Assembly: GCA_955652075.1 (NCBI GenBank)
Contig: CATPAS010000298.1
Location: 1 to 9,219, forward strand
Direction: 5' to 3'
DNA length: 9,219 nucleotides
Source of the DNA: an uncultured Gaiellaceae bacterium
Lineage (GTDB): Bacteria; Actinomycetota; Thermoleophilia; Gaiellales; Gaiellaceae
Below the pieces are notes generated by a model. That model was not told the origin of the DNA. It saw only the letters and a list, made by a program, of their open reading frames with translations, and did no database searches. Of the stretch, positions 1 through 6,434 are shown piece after piece. The position numbers and the translations under genes are program-made. The stretch's first letter is position 1. Each line of letters opens with the position of its first letter.

Positions 1-2120
1 CGATCGTGATCGACAGGTCCACGGCCGGCAAGGAACACTTCACCATCGGCCAGGTGATCGGAGTGCAGGCCATTGGCCCGGTTCAGCGGCTGCGCGTTTC
101 CGGGATCGTGAAGTTCGGCTCGGTCGGGACGATTGGCGGCGCGACGCTCGCCGGTTTCGACCTTCCCACTGCGCAAGAGCTCTTCGGCGAGCGGGGCAAG
201 CTCGACGAGATCGCGGTCTCCTCACGGGCGGGCGTCTCCAGCCAAAAACTGCTGGGTCAGATCCGCAGCATCCTCCCAGCCGACACGCAGGTCCGAACCG
301 GACAGGCGCAGGCACGCAAGGACAGCAAGGATACGAATTCCTTCATCTCGTTCCTGCAGAAGTTCCTGCTCGGCTTCGGGGGCGTTGCGCTCTTCGTTGG
401 CAGCTTCGTGATCGCGAACTCGCTGTCGATCACGATCGCACAGCGGACGCGCGAGCTCGCGACCCTGCGGACGCTGGGAGCATCACGCCGACAGGTCCTG
501 CGCTCGATCATCATCGAGGCGCTGGTGATCGGCACGATCGCCGCAACCGCCGGGCTCTTCGCCGGCCTCGCGCTCGCCAAAGGCCTGTTCTCGCTCTTCA
601 ACGCCGTCGGGTTCACGCTGCCGAACAACGGGCTGACCTTCGAGACGCGCACGGTCGTCGTCTCCCTCGGCGTCGGGATCATCGTGACGCTGCTCGCAAG
701 CATCCGGCCCGCCCTCCGCGCGACGCGCGTGCCGCCGATCGCCGCAGTCCGAGAAGGAGCCACGCTCCCCGAATCACGCTTCGCCCGCTACCGCCTCCCG
801 ACTTCGGCGTTGCTGACTGCGCTGGGCTTCGGCGGGCTGCTCTGGGGGCTGTTCGCGCCCAATCTGGGGACGGCCGGCGTCCTCGTCTTCATGCTCGGCG
901 GCGCGCTGCTCGTTTTCTTCGGAATCGCCCTTCTGTCCGTCAGGCTCGTCGTGCCGCTTGCAGGCGCGCTCGGGTGGCCCGCGACGAAGATCGGAGGGAC
1001 GGCCGGCAAGCTCGCCCGCGAGAACGCACAGCGCAATCCACAGCGGACTGCATCGACTGCGTCCGCGCTGATGATCGGGCTGGCCCTGGTGACCCTCGTC
1101 TCGCTGCTGGCCGCAGGCATCATCACGAGCTTCAAGAGCTCGGTCAACCAGATCTGGAAGAACGCGGACTACGCGATCACGGCTCAAAACAACTTCTCGC
1201 CCATTCCTACCGCCGCAGCGGTTGCCGTGGCGAAGACACCCGGCGTGCTCGCAGTCGGGAACGTGCGCGCCGGACAAACCAGGGCTTTCAACAAGACGAT
1301 CACGACGACGGCGGTCAACCCTTCGGCGGGTCAGATGTTCCAGCTCCATTGGACGCAAGGTTCCAGCTCCGTGCTCGCCACGTTGGGCGCGGACGGCGCG
1401 TTCGTGGACAAGGGCTATGCGAAGGACAACCACCTTCGGCTCGGCTCACCCCTGCGGCTGACGTTCCCGAGCGGGGGACAAAAGACGTTCGTGCTGCGTG
1501 GCATCTTCGATCCCCCGACGGGCGGGTCACCGTTCGGGAGCGTCACGATTTCGGCAGCAAGCTTCGACCGCTTCGTGCCTGAGCCCCAGAACCTCTTCTC
1601 GTTCGTGTTGATGAAGGGCGGCCAGAGCGACGCGAACCTGGCTGCTCTCGACCGGACGCTGAAGTCCTTCCCCAACGCCAAGGTCGCAACACGCCAGAAG
1701 TTCATCGACAACCAGATCTCAGGTCTCAGCTCTGTGCTCAACATCCTTTACGTCCTGCTGGCGCTGTCGGTGATCGTCAGCCTCTTCGGAATCGTGAACA
1801 CGCTCGTTCTCACGATCTTCGAGCGGACGCGGGAAATCGGCATGCTGCGAGCGATCGGGATGACTCGCCGTCAGGTCAGGCGAATGGTGCGGCATGAGAG
1901 CGTGATCACTGCCCTCATAGGCGCGGCGATCGGCATCGTCCTCGGAATCGTCCTCGCGGTCCTGCTGATTGCACGCGTCAACTTCATCGTGCTGTCGATT
2001 CCCGTGGGCCAGCTCATTCTCTTCTCGCTCGCTGCGATCCTCGTGGGGATCATCGCGGCGATCTTCCCGGCGCGCCGCGCCGCCAGGCTCAACGTTCTAG
2101 AGGCACTTCAGTACGAGTAA
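1..2120 (+). CDS. FtsX/MacB-family ABC transporter permease, 5' end outside the window
   Basis: Permease subunit of a MacB/LolC-type ABC exporter, expected to work with a separate ATPase that is not in this window. The frame is open from base 3, so the GTG at 6 is probably internal. The visible 704 residues (numbered from that GTG) begin inside the first extracytoplasmic domain. A first FtsX block follows with helices near 118-142, 168-200 and 217-233, then a middle pair near 267-311. Another helix lies at 353-373, a second extracytoplasmic domain at about 385-570, and a second FtsX block near 577-603, 631-657 and 664-688. Each block carries the cytoplasmic coupling motif, RTRELATLRTLGASRRQV at 148 and RTREIGMLRAIGMTRRQV at 608, evidence of internal duplication. 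The end (EALQYE) is typical of the family, so the 3' end looks intact; I infer that some 150 N-terminal residues are missing. Its 3' end overlaps ltaE by 32 bp. The substrate cannot be told. Confidence 0.93.
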   Translation, partial: IVIDRSTAGKEHFTIGQVIGVQAIGPVQRLRVSGIVKFGSVGTIGGATLAGFDLPTAQELFGERGKLDEIAVSSRAGVSSQKLLGQIRSILPADTQVRTGQAQARKDSKDTNSFISFLQKFLLGFGGVALFVGSFVIANSLSITIAQRTRELATLRTLGASRRQVLRSIIIEALVIGTIAATAGLFAGLALAKGLFSLFNAVGFTLPNNGLTFETRTVVVSLGVGIIVTLLASIRPALRATRVPPIAAVREGATLPESRFARYRLPTSALLTALGFGGLLWGLFAPNLGTAGVLVFMLGGALLVFFGIALLSVRLVVPLAGALGWPATKIGGTAGKLARENAQRNPQRTASTASALMIGLALVTLVSLLAAGIITSFKSSVNQIWKNADYAITAQNNFSPIPTAAAVAVAKTPGVLAVGNVRAGQTRAFNKTITTTAVNPSAGQMFQLHWTQGSSSVLATLGADGAFVDKGYAKDNHLRLGSPLRLTFPSGGQKTFVLRGIFDPPTGGSPFGSVTISAASFDRFVPEPQNLFSFVLMKGGQSDANLAALDRTLKSFPNAKVATRQKFIDNQISGLSSVLNILYVLLALSVIVSLFGIVNTLVLTIFERTREIGMLRAIGMTRRQVRRMVRHESVITALIGAAIGIVLGIVLAVLLIARVNFIVLSIPVGQLILFSLAAILVGIIAAIFPARRAARLNVLEALQYE

Positions 2121-3138
2121 CGCCGAGCGCGACGGGAATCGCCGCGATCGCCGCATCGATGTCCTCGTCTGTGATGTCGAGGTGCGTGACCGCGCGCACG
2201 ACGGTCGGGTGGACAGTCGTCGACACGAGCACACCGCGCTCCTTCAGGCTCTCGATCGCACCGCCGCGGTCCGGACCGACGTCGATCTGGACGAAATTCG
2301 TCTCCACCTGCTCGAGGTCGACCTGCATTCCCGCTTCGGCGAGCCCTTCGCCCAGGCGCCGGGCGCGGGCATGGTCGTCCGCGATGCGGTCGACGTGATG
2401 GTCGAGTGCGTAGAGCGCCGCCGCCGCGACGATCCCAGCCTGCCGCATCGCCCCACCGAAGAAGTGCTTGCCGCGACGCGCCTGCGCCATCAGCTCCGTC
2501 GAGCCGGCGATCAGCGCGCCGAGCGGACAGCCGAGCCCCTTCGAGAAGCAGAGCGTCACTGTGTCGAAGCCACGGCCGATCCTGGCCGAGTCCACGCCGG
2601 TCGCGACCGCGGCGTTGACGAGCCGCGCGCCGTCGAGGTGAACGGCGAGGTCGTGCTCTCGACAGGTTGCGACCATCGCGTCGACCTCGTCCAGTGGCCA
2701 GACGCGGCCTCCGGAGCTGTTGTGCGTGTTCTCGATCGTGACGACGCGGGTCGGCGCGACGTGCACGCTCGTCCGGTCGCGGATCTCGGCGACGACCTGG
2801 TCCGGCGAGAATCGGCCCTTCGTCCCCTGGAGCCCGATCGTCAGCAGGCCCGAGTGCGCAGCCGGCCCGCCCAGCTCCGAGAGCATGATGTGGGCCTGCC
2901 GCTCGACAAGCAGTGCATCGCCGGGACGGCCGAGGATGTTGAGCGCGATCTGGTTGGCCATCGTCGCGGTCGGGAGAAAGACGGCCTCCTGATGCCCGAG
3001 GAACTCGGCCCCTCGCCGTTCGAGCTCGTTGACCGTCGGGTCCTCGCGCTTCTGCTCGTCGCCGACCGGCGCGTTGGCGATCGCCTCGCGCATCGCCTGG
3101 GTCGGCTGGGTCAAGGTGTCGGAGCGGAGATCGATCAC
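2089..3138 (-). CDS. ltaE: Low-specificity L-threonine aldolase
   Basis: PLP-dependent aldolase of fold type I that cleaves L-threonine or L-allo-threonine to glycine and acetaldehyde in the cytoplasm. From the GTG at 3138 it is 349 residues and opens [13 protein letters not shown], the usual family start. H83, D169, R172 and the PLP-binding lysine K200 (in [13 protein letters not shown]) then fall at nearly the same positions as the E. coli enzyme (H83, D168, R171, K197, from memory). ENTHN and the C-terminal VTHLDIT are also present. A GTG at 3168 would add ten residues with no family counterpart, so 3138 is preferred. Neither start has a clear Shine-Dalgarno sequence. Where many homologues have GDDVYGEDP, this one has GDEQKREDP at 26-34. 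Its last codons overlap the permease gene on the other strand. Its product glycine is a substrate of the gcvPA/gcvPB enzyme further along. Confidence 0.93.
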   Translation of the reverse strand: MIDLRSDTLTQPTQAMREAIANAPVGDEQKREDPTVNELERRGAEFLGHQEAVFLPTATMANQIALNILGRPGDALLVERQAHIMLSELGGPAAHSGLLTIGLQGTKGRFSPDQVVAEIRDRTSVHVAPTRVVTIENTHNSSGGRVWPLDEVDAMVATCREHDLAVHLDGARLVNAAVATGVDSARIGRGFDTVTLCFSKGLGCPLGALIAGSTELMAQARRGKHFFGGAMRQAGIVAAAALYALDHHVDRIADDHARARRLGEGLAEAGMQVDLEQVETNFVQIDVGPDRGGAIESLKERGVLVSTTVHPTVVRAVTHLDITDEDIDAAIAAIPVALGVTRTEVPLER

Positions 3139-3144
3139 GTGCCT

Positions 3145-3150
3145 ATTTTG
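3145..3150 (-). promoter_or_regulatory. Possible -10 element of ltaE
   Basis: Read on the minus strand, CAAAAT ends six bases before the GTG at 3138. This would suit a leaderless transcript starting at that GTG, an arrangement common in actinobacteria. No convincing -35 hexamer is seen 16-18 bp upstream. Support is the AT-rich patch, the spacing and the lack of a Shine-Dalgarno sequence. Confidence 0.25.
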
Positions 3151-3155
3151 CAGTT

Positions 3156-3184
3156 TTGAACTCGTCACCTACTGGGGTGATCAT
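3156..3184 (+). promoter_or_regulatory. Putative sigma-70-type promoter for the MshEN gene and rlmN
   Basis: TTGAAC at 3156-3161 and GATCAT at 3179-3184 each match four of six consensus bases and are separated by exactly 17 bp. Transcription would begin near 3191 and leave a leader of about 38 bases before the ATG at 3229. The element lies in the divergent spacer with ltaE, overlapping the region its promoter would occupy. It is a pattern match only. Confidence 0.4.
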
Positions 3185-3215
3185 CCGCGAGCCCTTCGCA
3201 GCCGATGAAAGCGGC

Positions 3216-3221
3216 GGAAGG
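3216..3221 (+). promoter_or_regulatory. Ribosome binding site deciding the MshEN gene start
   Basis: GGAAGG lies seven bases before the ATG at 3229. The alternative ATG at 3205 has no such sequence upstream, so this site favours the shorter protein. Confidence 0.65.
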
Positions 3222-3228
3222 TGTGCAG

Positions 3229-3759
3229 ATGAATCCCTCTGACAAGCGCTATCTCGGCGGCGGCCTACGGCTCGCCTCGGGATCGGCCGCCCCGCTTCGC
3301 CTCGATCACAGCTACTTCGAGCATGAGGTACGCCCCATGCTCGGCTCGATCCTCGTGCAGAAGGGCTGGGTCTCACACGAGCGCCTGGACGAAGCGCTCG
3401 CCGAGGTCAAGGTCACCGGGATGCGCCTCGGTGAGACGCTCCTCGCCCGGGGCTGGCTGTTCGAGCCCGAGCTCGCCTCCGCACTCGCGGAGCAGGCCGG
3501 CCTCCGTTACGTCGATCTTGTCCGCCATCCTCTCGACCCGGCGGCGGCGAGGCTCTTGCCGCTCGAGGTTGCGCGGCGGATGTTCGCCGTCCCGGTCCGT
3601 TTCCTGGAATCGGGACGCGTCGAGGTTGCGGTCGGCGACCCCGCAGATGTCGACATCGAAGCGCTGGAGCGAGTGCTCGGACGCGGCGTCGACCTCGTGG
3701 TCGGCGAGCGCTCGGCGATCCAGGACGCATGGCGTTACTCGCCTTCGTGCGGTAAGTAA
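3229..3759 (+). CDS. Stand-alone MshEN (GspE/PilB N-terminal) domain protein
   Basis: A 176-residue protein consisting of a short N-terminal tail (1-35) and a domain resembling the N-terminal part of GspE/PilB/MshE secretion and pilus ATPases, with no ATPase domain. Two tandem 24-residue motifs are visible, M37-V60 (MLGSILVQKGW...) and R66-Q89 (RLGETLLARGW...), separated by five residues, the layout known for c-di-GMP-binding MshEN domains. The second copy keeps the R-L-G start and terminal Q. The first has M for R and V for Q, so ligand binding is uncertain. The rest (GLRYVDL, DPAAARLLPLEVARR, VAVGDPAD) follows the family. ATG 3229 is chosen over ATG 3205 because GGAAGG lies seven bases upstream of it. 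rlmN follows after 22 bp. It may be a regulatory adaptor, but no pilus or secretion gene is nearby and its role is unknown. Confidence 0.85.
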   Translation: MNPSDKRYLGGGLRLASGSAAPLRLDHSYFEHEVRPMLGSILVQKGWVSHERLDEALAEVKVTGMRLGETLLARGWLFEPELASALAEQAGLRYVDLVRHPLDPAAARLLPLEVARRMFAVPVRFLESGRVEVAVGDPADVDIEALERVLGRGVDLVVGERSAIQDAWRYSPSCGK

Positions 3760-3768
3760 AGGCGCCGC

Positions 3769-3774
3769 TACCCT
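3769..3774 (+). promoter_or_regulatory. Possible -10 element for a leaderless rlmN transcript
   Basis: TACCCT fits the TANNNT pattern of actinobacterial -10 elements and is followed by seven bases and then the GTG at 3782. That is the spacing expected if transcription starts on the initiation codon. rlmN has no Shine-Dalgarno sequence at a useful distance; the nearest purine run, AAAGG at 3758-3762, is 19 bases away. No good -35 hexamer is seen. Confidence 0.3.
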
Positions 3775-3781
3775 GCCGGGC

Positions 3782-4759
3782 GTGGACCGCGCTCTGCTGC
3801 AACGACGACTCACCGAACGCGGGGAGCCCGCATACCGTGCCGAGCAGGTGTGGGATTGGGCTGCGCGCGGCGTCACCGGCTACTCGCAGATGACGAACCT
3901 TCCGGGTGAGCTTCGAACCGAGCTCGAGGGCGAGGTGCCGTTCTCGACGCTCGAGCTCGAACGGGAAGCAAAGGCGAGCGACGGCACGGTCAAAGCGCTG
4001 TTTCGTACCCAGGGGGGTCATGCGGTGGAGGCGGTGCTGATGCGCTTCCGCGACGGCCGGCGCTCCGTGTGCCTGTCGTCGCAGTCGGGCTGTCCGCTCA
4101 CCTGCAGATTCTGCGCGACCGGCCAGATGCGCTTCGGCCGGAATCTGACGGTGTCCGAGATCCTGGATCAGGCTTTGCACTTCCGCCGCACCGAGCCCAT
4201 CGACCACGCGGTCTTCATGGGCATGGGCGAGCCGATGCTGAACCTCGAGCCGGTGCTCGAAGCCGCGCGGGCGCTACCGGACGTCGGGATCACGTGGCGT
4301 CGAACGACGATCTCCACGGTCGGGTGGCTGCCCGGCCTGCGCCGTTTCGTCGACGAGGTCGAAGAACCGATCAGGCTGGCGTTCTCGCTACACGCGCCGA
4401 CCGACGAGCTCCGCGGCGAGCTCATGCCCGTGAACGAGCGCTTTCCGCTCGCCGACGTGCTCGCGGAGTGCTCCCGCTACTTCGAGCTGCGCCGGCGGAA
4501 GGTGTTCGTCGAGTACGTGATGCTGCGTGGCGTGAACGACCGGGTCGAGCAGGCGCGCGCGCTCGCGAAACTGCTCGACCCGAGGGTCTTCAAAGTGAAC
4601 CTGATTCCGTACAACCCGACTGGGATGTACGAGGGCTCCTCGCCGAAAGCGATCGCAGCATTCAAGAACGTCCTCGGCAGCGCGCGGCTGCCGGTGACGG
4701 TGCGGCTGACACGAGGCCGCGACATCGCCGCGGCCTGCGGTCAGCTCGCTGCCGGTTAG
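3782..4759 (+). CDS. rlmN: Dual-specificity rRNA/tRNA adenine-C2 methyltransferase RlmN
   Basis: Radical-SAM enzyme that methylates C2 of A2503 in 23S rRNA and, in studied bacteria, A37 of some tRNAs, acting in the cytoplasm in support of translational fidelity. From GTG 3782 it has 325 residues, slightly short for the family, mainly through a brief N-terminus. The accessory domain is recognisable ([27 protein letters not shown]). The [4Fe-4S] cluster motif CPLTCRFC gives C104, C108 and C111. C97 and C319 ([11 protein letters not shown]) correspond to the methyl-carrying and resolving cysteines C118 and C355 of E. coli. [37 protein letters not shown] and NLIPYNP are all present. The frame is open upstream to 3323, but that stretch overlaps the MshEN gene and has no family similarity. 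The gene probably shares a transcript with the MshEN gene. Its stop overlaps the msrA stop by four bases. Confidence 0.95.
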   Translation: MDRALLQRRLTERGEPAYRAEQVWDWAARGVTGYSQMTNLPGELRTELEGEVPFSTLELEREAKASDGTVKALFRTQGGHAVEAVLMRFRDGRRSVCLSSQSGCPLTCRFCATGQMRFGRNLTVSEILDQALHFRRTEPIDHAVFMGMGEPMLNLEPVLEAARALPDVGITWRRTTISTVGWLPGLRRFVDEVEEPIRLAFSLHAPTDELRGELMPVNERFPLADVLAECSRYFELRRRKVFVEYVMLRGVNDRVEQARALAKLLDPRVFKVNLIPYNPTGMYEGSSPKAIAAFKNVLGSARLPVTVRLTRGRDIAAACGQLAAG

Positions 4760-5250
4760 CTAGCGGCAGTCGCGCGCTGCAGCGCAGGCGTGCAGCTCGA
4801 CCTGCCGCGCTTCTCGAGGTACTGCTGGTGGTAGTCCTCGGCCTCGTAGAACGGCTGCGCGGGCTCGATCTGCGTCACGATCGGGGCGCCCCAGTTGCGC
4901 TGCTCGCCGGCCTTCGACTTCAACGCAGCCTCGTGCTGCTCCTCGTCGTTGAAGAAGATCGCGGAGCGGTAGTTGTCGCCGATATCCCAGCCCTGGCGAT
5001 TCAGCTGCGTCGGGTCGTGCTTCGCCCAGAAGACGTCGAGCAGCTGCTCGTACGAGATGCGCTCGGGGTCGTACGTGACCTCGACGACCTCGGCGTGTCC
5101 CGTCGTGTGCGAGCACACGTCCTCGTAGGTCGGATTCTCCGTCGTGCCGCCCGAGTAGCCGACACGCGTTCGCGTGACGCCCTCGAGCTGCCGAAATGCT
5201 GCCTCGACGCCCCAGAAACAACCGGCGCCGAATGTTGCCTTCTTCTCCAC
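4756..5250 (-). CDS. msrA: Peptide-methionine (S)-S-oxide reductase MsrA
   Basis: Reduces the S epimer of methionine sulfoxide, free or in proteins, using thioredoxin. The 164 residues match the usual length. The catalytic motif GCFWG places the nucleophile at C11. [48 protein letters not shown] and the [10 protein letters not shown] region are all family signatures. C153 in the C-terminal tail is the likely resolving cysteine; C46 is a second candidate. The GTG at 5250 is chosen because AGAGGAGG lies four bases upstream and homology begins directly after it. An open stretch further upstream lies inside msrB and is not part of the protein. The TAG stop of msrB shares one base with this GTG, so the two are translationally coupled. 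No signal peptide, so cytoplasmic. Confidence 0.96.
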   Translation of the reverse strand: MEKKATFGAGCFWGVEAAFRQLEGVTRTRVGYSGGTTENPTYEDVCSHTTGHAEVVEVTYDPERISYEQLLDVFWAKHDPTQLNRQGWDIGDNYRSAIFFNDEEQHEAALKSKAGEQRNWGAPIVTQIEPAQPFYEAEDYHQQYLEKRGRSSCTPALQRATAAS

Positions 5251-5642
5251 TATTCCTCCTCTAGGTTGAGTGCTGCTGAGTTGATGCAGTAGCGCGTACC
5301 GGTCGGTGCCGGGCCGTCGGGGAACACGTGGCCGAGGTGGCCGCCGCAATTCGAGCACATCACCTCGGTGCGCACCATCCCGTGGGTGGTGTCGGTCTCC
5401 TCGTCGACCGCGCCCTCCCCTGCGGGGGCGTAGAACGCTGGCCACCCGCAGCCAGAGTCGTACTTGGTCTCGGAGCGGAAGAGCTCCGCGCCGCAGCCCG
5501 CACAGTGATACGTGCCGGGCTCGAACGTGTGGTCGTACTCACCCGAGAACGGCGCCTCGGTACCCTTCTGGCGCAGGACGCGGTACTGCTCCGGATCCAG
5601 CTCCGTGCGCCACTGCTCCTCGGTCTTTTGGACTTTCGTCAT
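5250..5642 (-). CDS. msrB: Peptide-methionine (R)-S-oxide reductase MsrB
   Basis: Reduces the R epimer of methionine sulfoxide and complements MsrA. The 130 residues include the structural zinc ligands C47, C50, C96 and C99 (CAGC and CSNC), SGCGWPAF with the probable resolving cysteine C65, [10 protein letters not shown], and the catalytic cysteine C119 in RYCINSAAL. There is no signal peptide. Two adjacent ATG codons stand at 5645 and 5642. The AGAGGAG at 5648-5654 is only two bases from the first but five from the second, so 5642 is chosen; the other start adds one methionine. It is the first gene of the msrB-msrA pair. The roughly 120 bp upstream should hold the promoter, but no clear -35/-10 pair is seen. 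Confidence 0.96.
   Translation of the reverse strand: MTKVQKTEEQWRTELDPEQYRVLRQKGTEAPFSGEYDHTFEPGTYHCAGCGAELFRSETKYDSGCGWPAFYAPAGEGAVDEETDTTHGMVRTEVMCSNCGGHLGHVFPDGPAPTGTRYCINSAALNLEEE
5255..5262 (-). promoter_or_regulatory. msrA ribosome binding site within the msrB coding sequence
   Basis: Minus-strand AGAGGAGG ends four bases before the msrA GTG. It is formed by the codons for the terminal glutamates of MsrB, so the MsrB tail doubles as the msrA translation signal. Confidence 0.7.
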
Positions 5643-5748
5643 CATTTCTCCTCTTTCGGGTTCCTCTCTACAGTCTTGCTACTGGCGTAGGCATTACGCG
5701 AGTGAGGGATGGAGGATCCCCCGCGGCCGGCCGATCCCTGGCCTTGAA

Positions 5749-5756
5749 GGGAGGAG
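5749..5756 (+). promoter_or_regulatory. Ribosome binding site of the small membrane protein gene
   Basis: GGGAGGAG is one of the strongest Shine-Dalgarno matches in the window and lies six bases before the ATG at 5763. It is a main reason for treating this short frame as a real gene. Confidence 0.65.
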
Positions 5757-5762
5757 CCGAAA

Positions 5763-5975
5763 ATGAAGGAAGCCGTCGTGCTTATGCGTTTTCTGCGGCA
5801 CGACCCGGTAGGGCAGCGCTTCGGCGTGGCCGGACTCGTCATCGCCTGGTTCGCACTCGCCTGGACGAGCCTCGCGCTGGCGCTTGCCATACCGCTTCTG
5901 CTGGTGGTCTCGGAAGTCGCCCGTCGCCGGCGCGATGAAGAGCCGATCGTGGACGACCTCGAAGATCTGTACTAG
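5763..5975 (+). CDS. Small two-helix membrane protein, function unknown
   Basis: I do not recognise this 70-residue protein. A short basic N-terminus (R9, R12, R19) leads into a continuous hydrophobic stretch at 21-53. That is too long for one ordinary helix and has a likely turn near T35-S36 or P44. RRRR at 54-57 follows, then an acidic tail (58-70) ending DDLEDLY. Positive charge on both sides of the hydrophobic stretch suggests a hairpin with both ends in the cytoplasm. The strong ribosome binding site, ATG start and amphipathic layout support a real gene. Its stop shares the palindrome CTAG with the stop of the LspA-like gene on the other strand. It is divergent from msrB across about 120 bp, so co-regulation is possible but not shown. 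Confidence 0.75.
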   Translation: MKEAVVLMRFLRHDPVGQRFGVAGLVIAWFALAWTSLALALAIPLLLVVSEVARRRRDEEPIVDDLEDLY

Positions 5976-6376
5976 ACGCTTTCCCGCAACCTGGCGCGGT
6001 GCCGTATCCCGTGCACCACGACCGCGCTCAACAACAGCACGTCGCCTGCGACCGCGAACAGGTCAGCGAGATTGAAGGCGACGCCGTGCAGCGTGCCCGA
6101 GACGACGAGCGGATCGGGCACGCCTTGCGACCACGCGAGCAGCGATAGGAGGTTTCCGAGTGCGCCGCCACAAGCGATCCCCGCACCGAGCGCGGCCGCG
6201 TTCGACGGTATGCGCGGCACGAGCACGACCAGTGCGGCGATCAACGCTCCCATCACCAGCGCCGCGAGCTGCGTGCGCGCGTGATGGAACTCGGCAGGTG
6301 CGAGCGACTTGTGTACTAGGTCGATCGCCGCGAAGGAAACCGCAGTGCAAACGAGAAGCGTACGGCGCAGGTTCAC
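5972..6376 (-). CDS. Divergent signal peptidase II (LspA)-like membrane protein
   Basis: Four hydrophobic segments (about 7-26, 37-56, 60-82 and 101-123 of 134 residues) and the pattern GGALGNLL...PDP...FNLAD resemble LspA, the membrane aspartic peptidase that removes lipoprotein signal peptides. D88 (VPDP) and D105 (FNLAD) correspond to the catalytic pair, and D19/K23 (DLVHK) to the conserved first-helix residues. Three differences argue for a specialised or inactive relative: the family GNxxDR is GNLLSL at 74-79, the conserved N-x-G-A-A-F stretch is missing, and the first extracytoplasmic loop is very short. GTG 6376 gives MNLRRTLLV, a normal LspA-like start, and leaves 58 bp to the divergent gene. 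GTG 6418 would add 14 unusual residues. Neither has a good ribosome binding site. An alternative reading is an unrelated four-helix protein with chance motifs. Confidence 0.7.
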   Translation of the reverse strand: MNLRRTLLVCTAVSFAAIDLVHKSLAPAEFHHARTQLAALVMGALIAALVVLVPRIPSNAAALGAGIACGGALGNLLSLLAWSQGVPDPLVVSGTLHGVAFNLADLFAVAGDVLLLSAVVVHGIRHRARLRESV

Positions 6377-6434
6377 GTTGCAGAAGCATGACACGTAGCT
6401 CAAGTCCGTCCGATGCACAACCGAAGATTTGCCA

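Noticed and set aside
2182..3159. Plus-strand frame of 325 residues opposite ltaE
   Set aside because: The complement of ltaE, which has its full catalytic set; the plus-strand protein has no recognisable domain.
3323..3781. N-terminal extension of rlmN to an upstream ATG, giving 478 residues
   Set aside because: The stretch overlaps the MshEN gene in another frame, is rich in R and S as expected of an off-frame reading of GC-rich DNA, and has no RlmN similarity.
4069..5292. Plus-strand frame of 407 residues across rlmN and msrA
   Set aside because: An arginine- and alanine-rich shadow of rlmN (wrong frame) and msrA/msrB (opposite strand); both real genes have complete family motifs.
5251..5445. 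Longer start for msrA, giving 229 residues
   Set aside because: The extension is msrB read out of frame; a strong ribosome binding site marks GTG 5250.
5721..5732. CCGCGG and GGCCGGCC palindromes as a possible attachment or operator site
   Set aside because: Short self-complementary runs of this kind are expected in very GC-rich spacers, and no repeat copy or mobile gene is nearby.
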